A DNA stretch of 5,842 bases from Bacilli bacterium (GTDB lineage: Bacteria; Bacillota_I; Bacilli_A; RFN20; CAG-826), in contig JAFZUD010000153.1 in NCBI GenBank assembly GCA_017618495.1, positions 1 to 5,842 of the forward strand. The letters are read 5' to 3'. A program made the translations under genes and the position numbers. Shown here piece after piece: positions 5,264 to 5,842 of the stretch (positions are counted from its first letter, which is position 1; the number at the start of each line of letters is the position of its first letter). The notes under the pieces are model-generated. The model was not told where the DNA came from. It worked only from the letters and a program-made list of their open reading frames with translations, and made no database searches.

Positions 5264-5290
5264 AAGAGCCATCCTTTACGACGGCTTTTT
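5264..5290 (+). terminator. Terminator of the diguanylate cyclase gene
   Basis: AAGAGCC (5264-5270) pairs with GGCTTTT (5283-5289), with one G-U pair; TC/GA pairs (5272-5273 with 5280-5281) extend it beyond one mismatch. The T-run ends at 5290. It starts three bases after the stop, as at the relic's terminator. Confidence 0.75.
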
Positions 5291-5321
5291 GTATTAAAAT
5301 AGAGATACACATATTGCTAGT

Positions 5322-5842
5322 ATGGCTTACTCAATAGTTGGCATCCTTGCCATAGCAATTCACATAATCGCGAACTTAGATATTTTCAACGATATCGGAA
5401 GGACTGAGCGTTTCTCAGGAGAGAAGTATTATTTCTTTTTCCTTTTGGCCGTCATCTCTTATCACATCACGGACGGCTTCTGGGGATTCTTATATGATGC
5501 CCACCTCGTCACGGCGGTCTTCATCGATACGACCATCTATTTCGTGACGATGGCCGCTTCGATCCTGTTGTGGGGCCTTTTCATCTACCATTACCTCCAG
5601 CAAAGAAACAGGATCATCGTCTACGCGAGCATCGCTATCTTCGTTTTCCAAATTGCCGTCGTCATCATCAACCTCCTCGTCCCGTTGCTCTTTGAGGTCT
5701 CTCCTGATTGTGTTTATAGCGCTCTCCCATTCAGATACGTGGTCCTCCTCGTTCAGATCCTCGGCTTCCTTATCGCCGCGGCATGCACCTTCATCGGTTC
5801 GAGGCATGAGAAAGGGTCCATGAAACGCCATCACATCACGAC
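5322..5842 (+). CDS. Multi-TM sensor, N-terminal part (probable GGDEF or histidine kinase protein)
   Basis: An open frame runs from ATG 5322 off the window end, giving 173 residues with no stop. It begins MAYSIVGILAIAIHIIANLD and has five hydrophobic segments so far: about 2-20, 36-57, 61-91, 97-124 and 138-159. Between them are features such as YHITDGFWG (47-55) and FIDTTIYF (67-74), and a basic stretch near 161-171. This arrangement resembles the membrane sensor module found at the N terminus of GGDEF proteins and histidine kinases in Lachnospiraceae and relatives; this is from memory of the family's look. The output domain lies beyond the window. The C-ending codon use matches the cyclase gene. 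A frame stop at 5295-5297 makes ATG 5322 the first possible ATG. No Shine-Dalgarno is visible; TAAAAT at 5295-5300 could be a -10 box, giving a very short leader. Confidence 0.75.
   Translation, partial: MAYSIVGILAIAIHIIANLDIFNDIGRTERFSGEKYYFFFLLAVISYHITDGFWGFLYDAHLVTAVFIDTTIYFVTMAASILLWGLFIYHYLQQRNRIIVYASIAIFVFQIAVVIINLLVPLLFEVSPDCVYSALPFRYVVLLVQILGFLIAAACTFIGSRHEKGSMKRHHIT

Noticed and set aside
5490..5834. Minus-strand open frame of 114 codons, Asp/Glu-rich
   Set aside because: It is the antisense of the membrane sensor gene; its acidic, low-complexity sequence is what the reverse of GTC/ATC-rich membrane codons gives.
1..5842. CRISPR array, insertion sequence or toxin-antitoxin pair
   Set aside because: No regularly spaced repeats, transposase motifs or terminal inverted repeats, and no small gene pair with toxin or antitoxin features were seen.

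Overview
The window looks like chromosomal DNA from a low-to-moderate GC Bacillota (Firmicutes) bacterium. Evidence is FeoB followed by a small FeoB-associated Cys-rich membrane protein, two lipoproteins with Gram-positive-style lipoboxes, TATAAT-type promoters, a tRNA with encoded CCA, and short hairpin/U-tract terminators after almost every unit. An anaerobic gut- or rumen-type Bacilli/Erysipelotrichia/Mollicutes-related lineage is my guess, not something the sequence proves. Tryptophan is read as TGG and stops are TAA or TAG, so nothing suggests recoding of UGA.

Layout. 1-734: 3' end of feoB, then the FeoB-associated Cys-rich protein, ending in a strong terminator. 739-950: a stand-alone tRNA-Ala(CGC) with its own promoter and terminator. 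951-1045: repeats and a terminator that closes the next gene. 1054-2181 (minus strand): an unrecognised, AT-richer secreted lipoprotein. 2182-2436: an intergenic region that holds possible promoters and operators, and also the last codons of a lost GGDEF (diguanylate cyclase) gene with its terminator. 2437-4113: a multidomain lipoprotein with a CX5R protein-tyrosine-phosphatase-like domain. 4137-5290: a six-TM diguanylate cyclase with its own promoter and terminator. 5322-end: the N-terminal membrane part of another membrane sensor, cut by the window edge.

How it fits together. The first part is ferrous iron uptake. The second half looks like a small accessory cluster for surface and second-messenger functions: two extracytoplasmic lipoproteins, one complete membrane diguanylate cyclase, one partial membrane sensor of a type often fused to GGDEF or histidine kinase domains, and the relic of a second diguanylate cyclase. 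The relic's last codons and the start of its 3' UTR resemble those of the intact cyclase. This points to past duplication of GGDEF genes, with loss of one copy at the place where the compositionally different lipoprotein gene now lies. Each gene here has its own terminator, so the units are probably transcribed separately rather than as one operon. I see no CRISPR array, insertion sequence or riboswitch I can name, and no clear new defence system.
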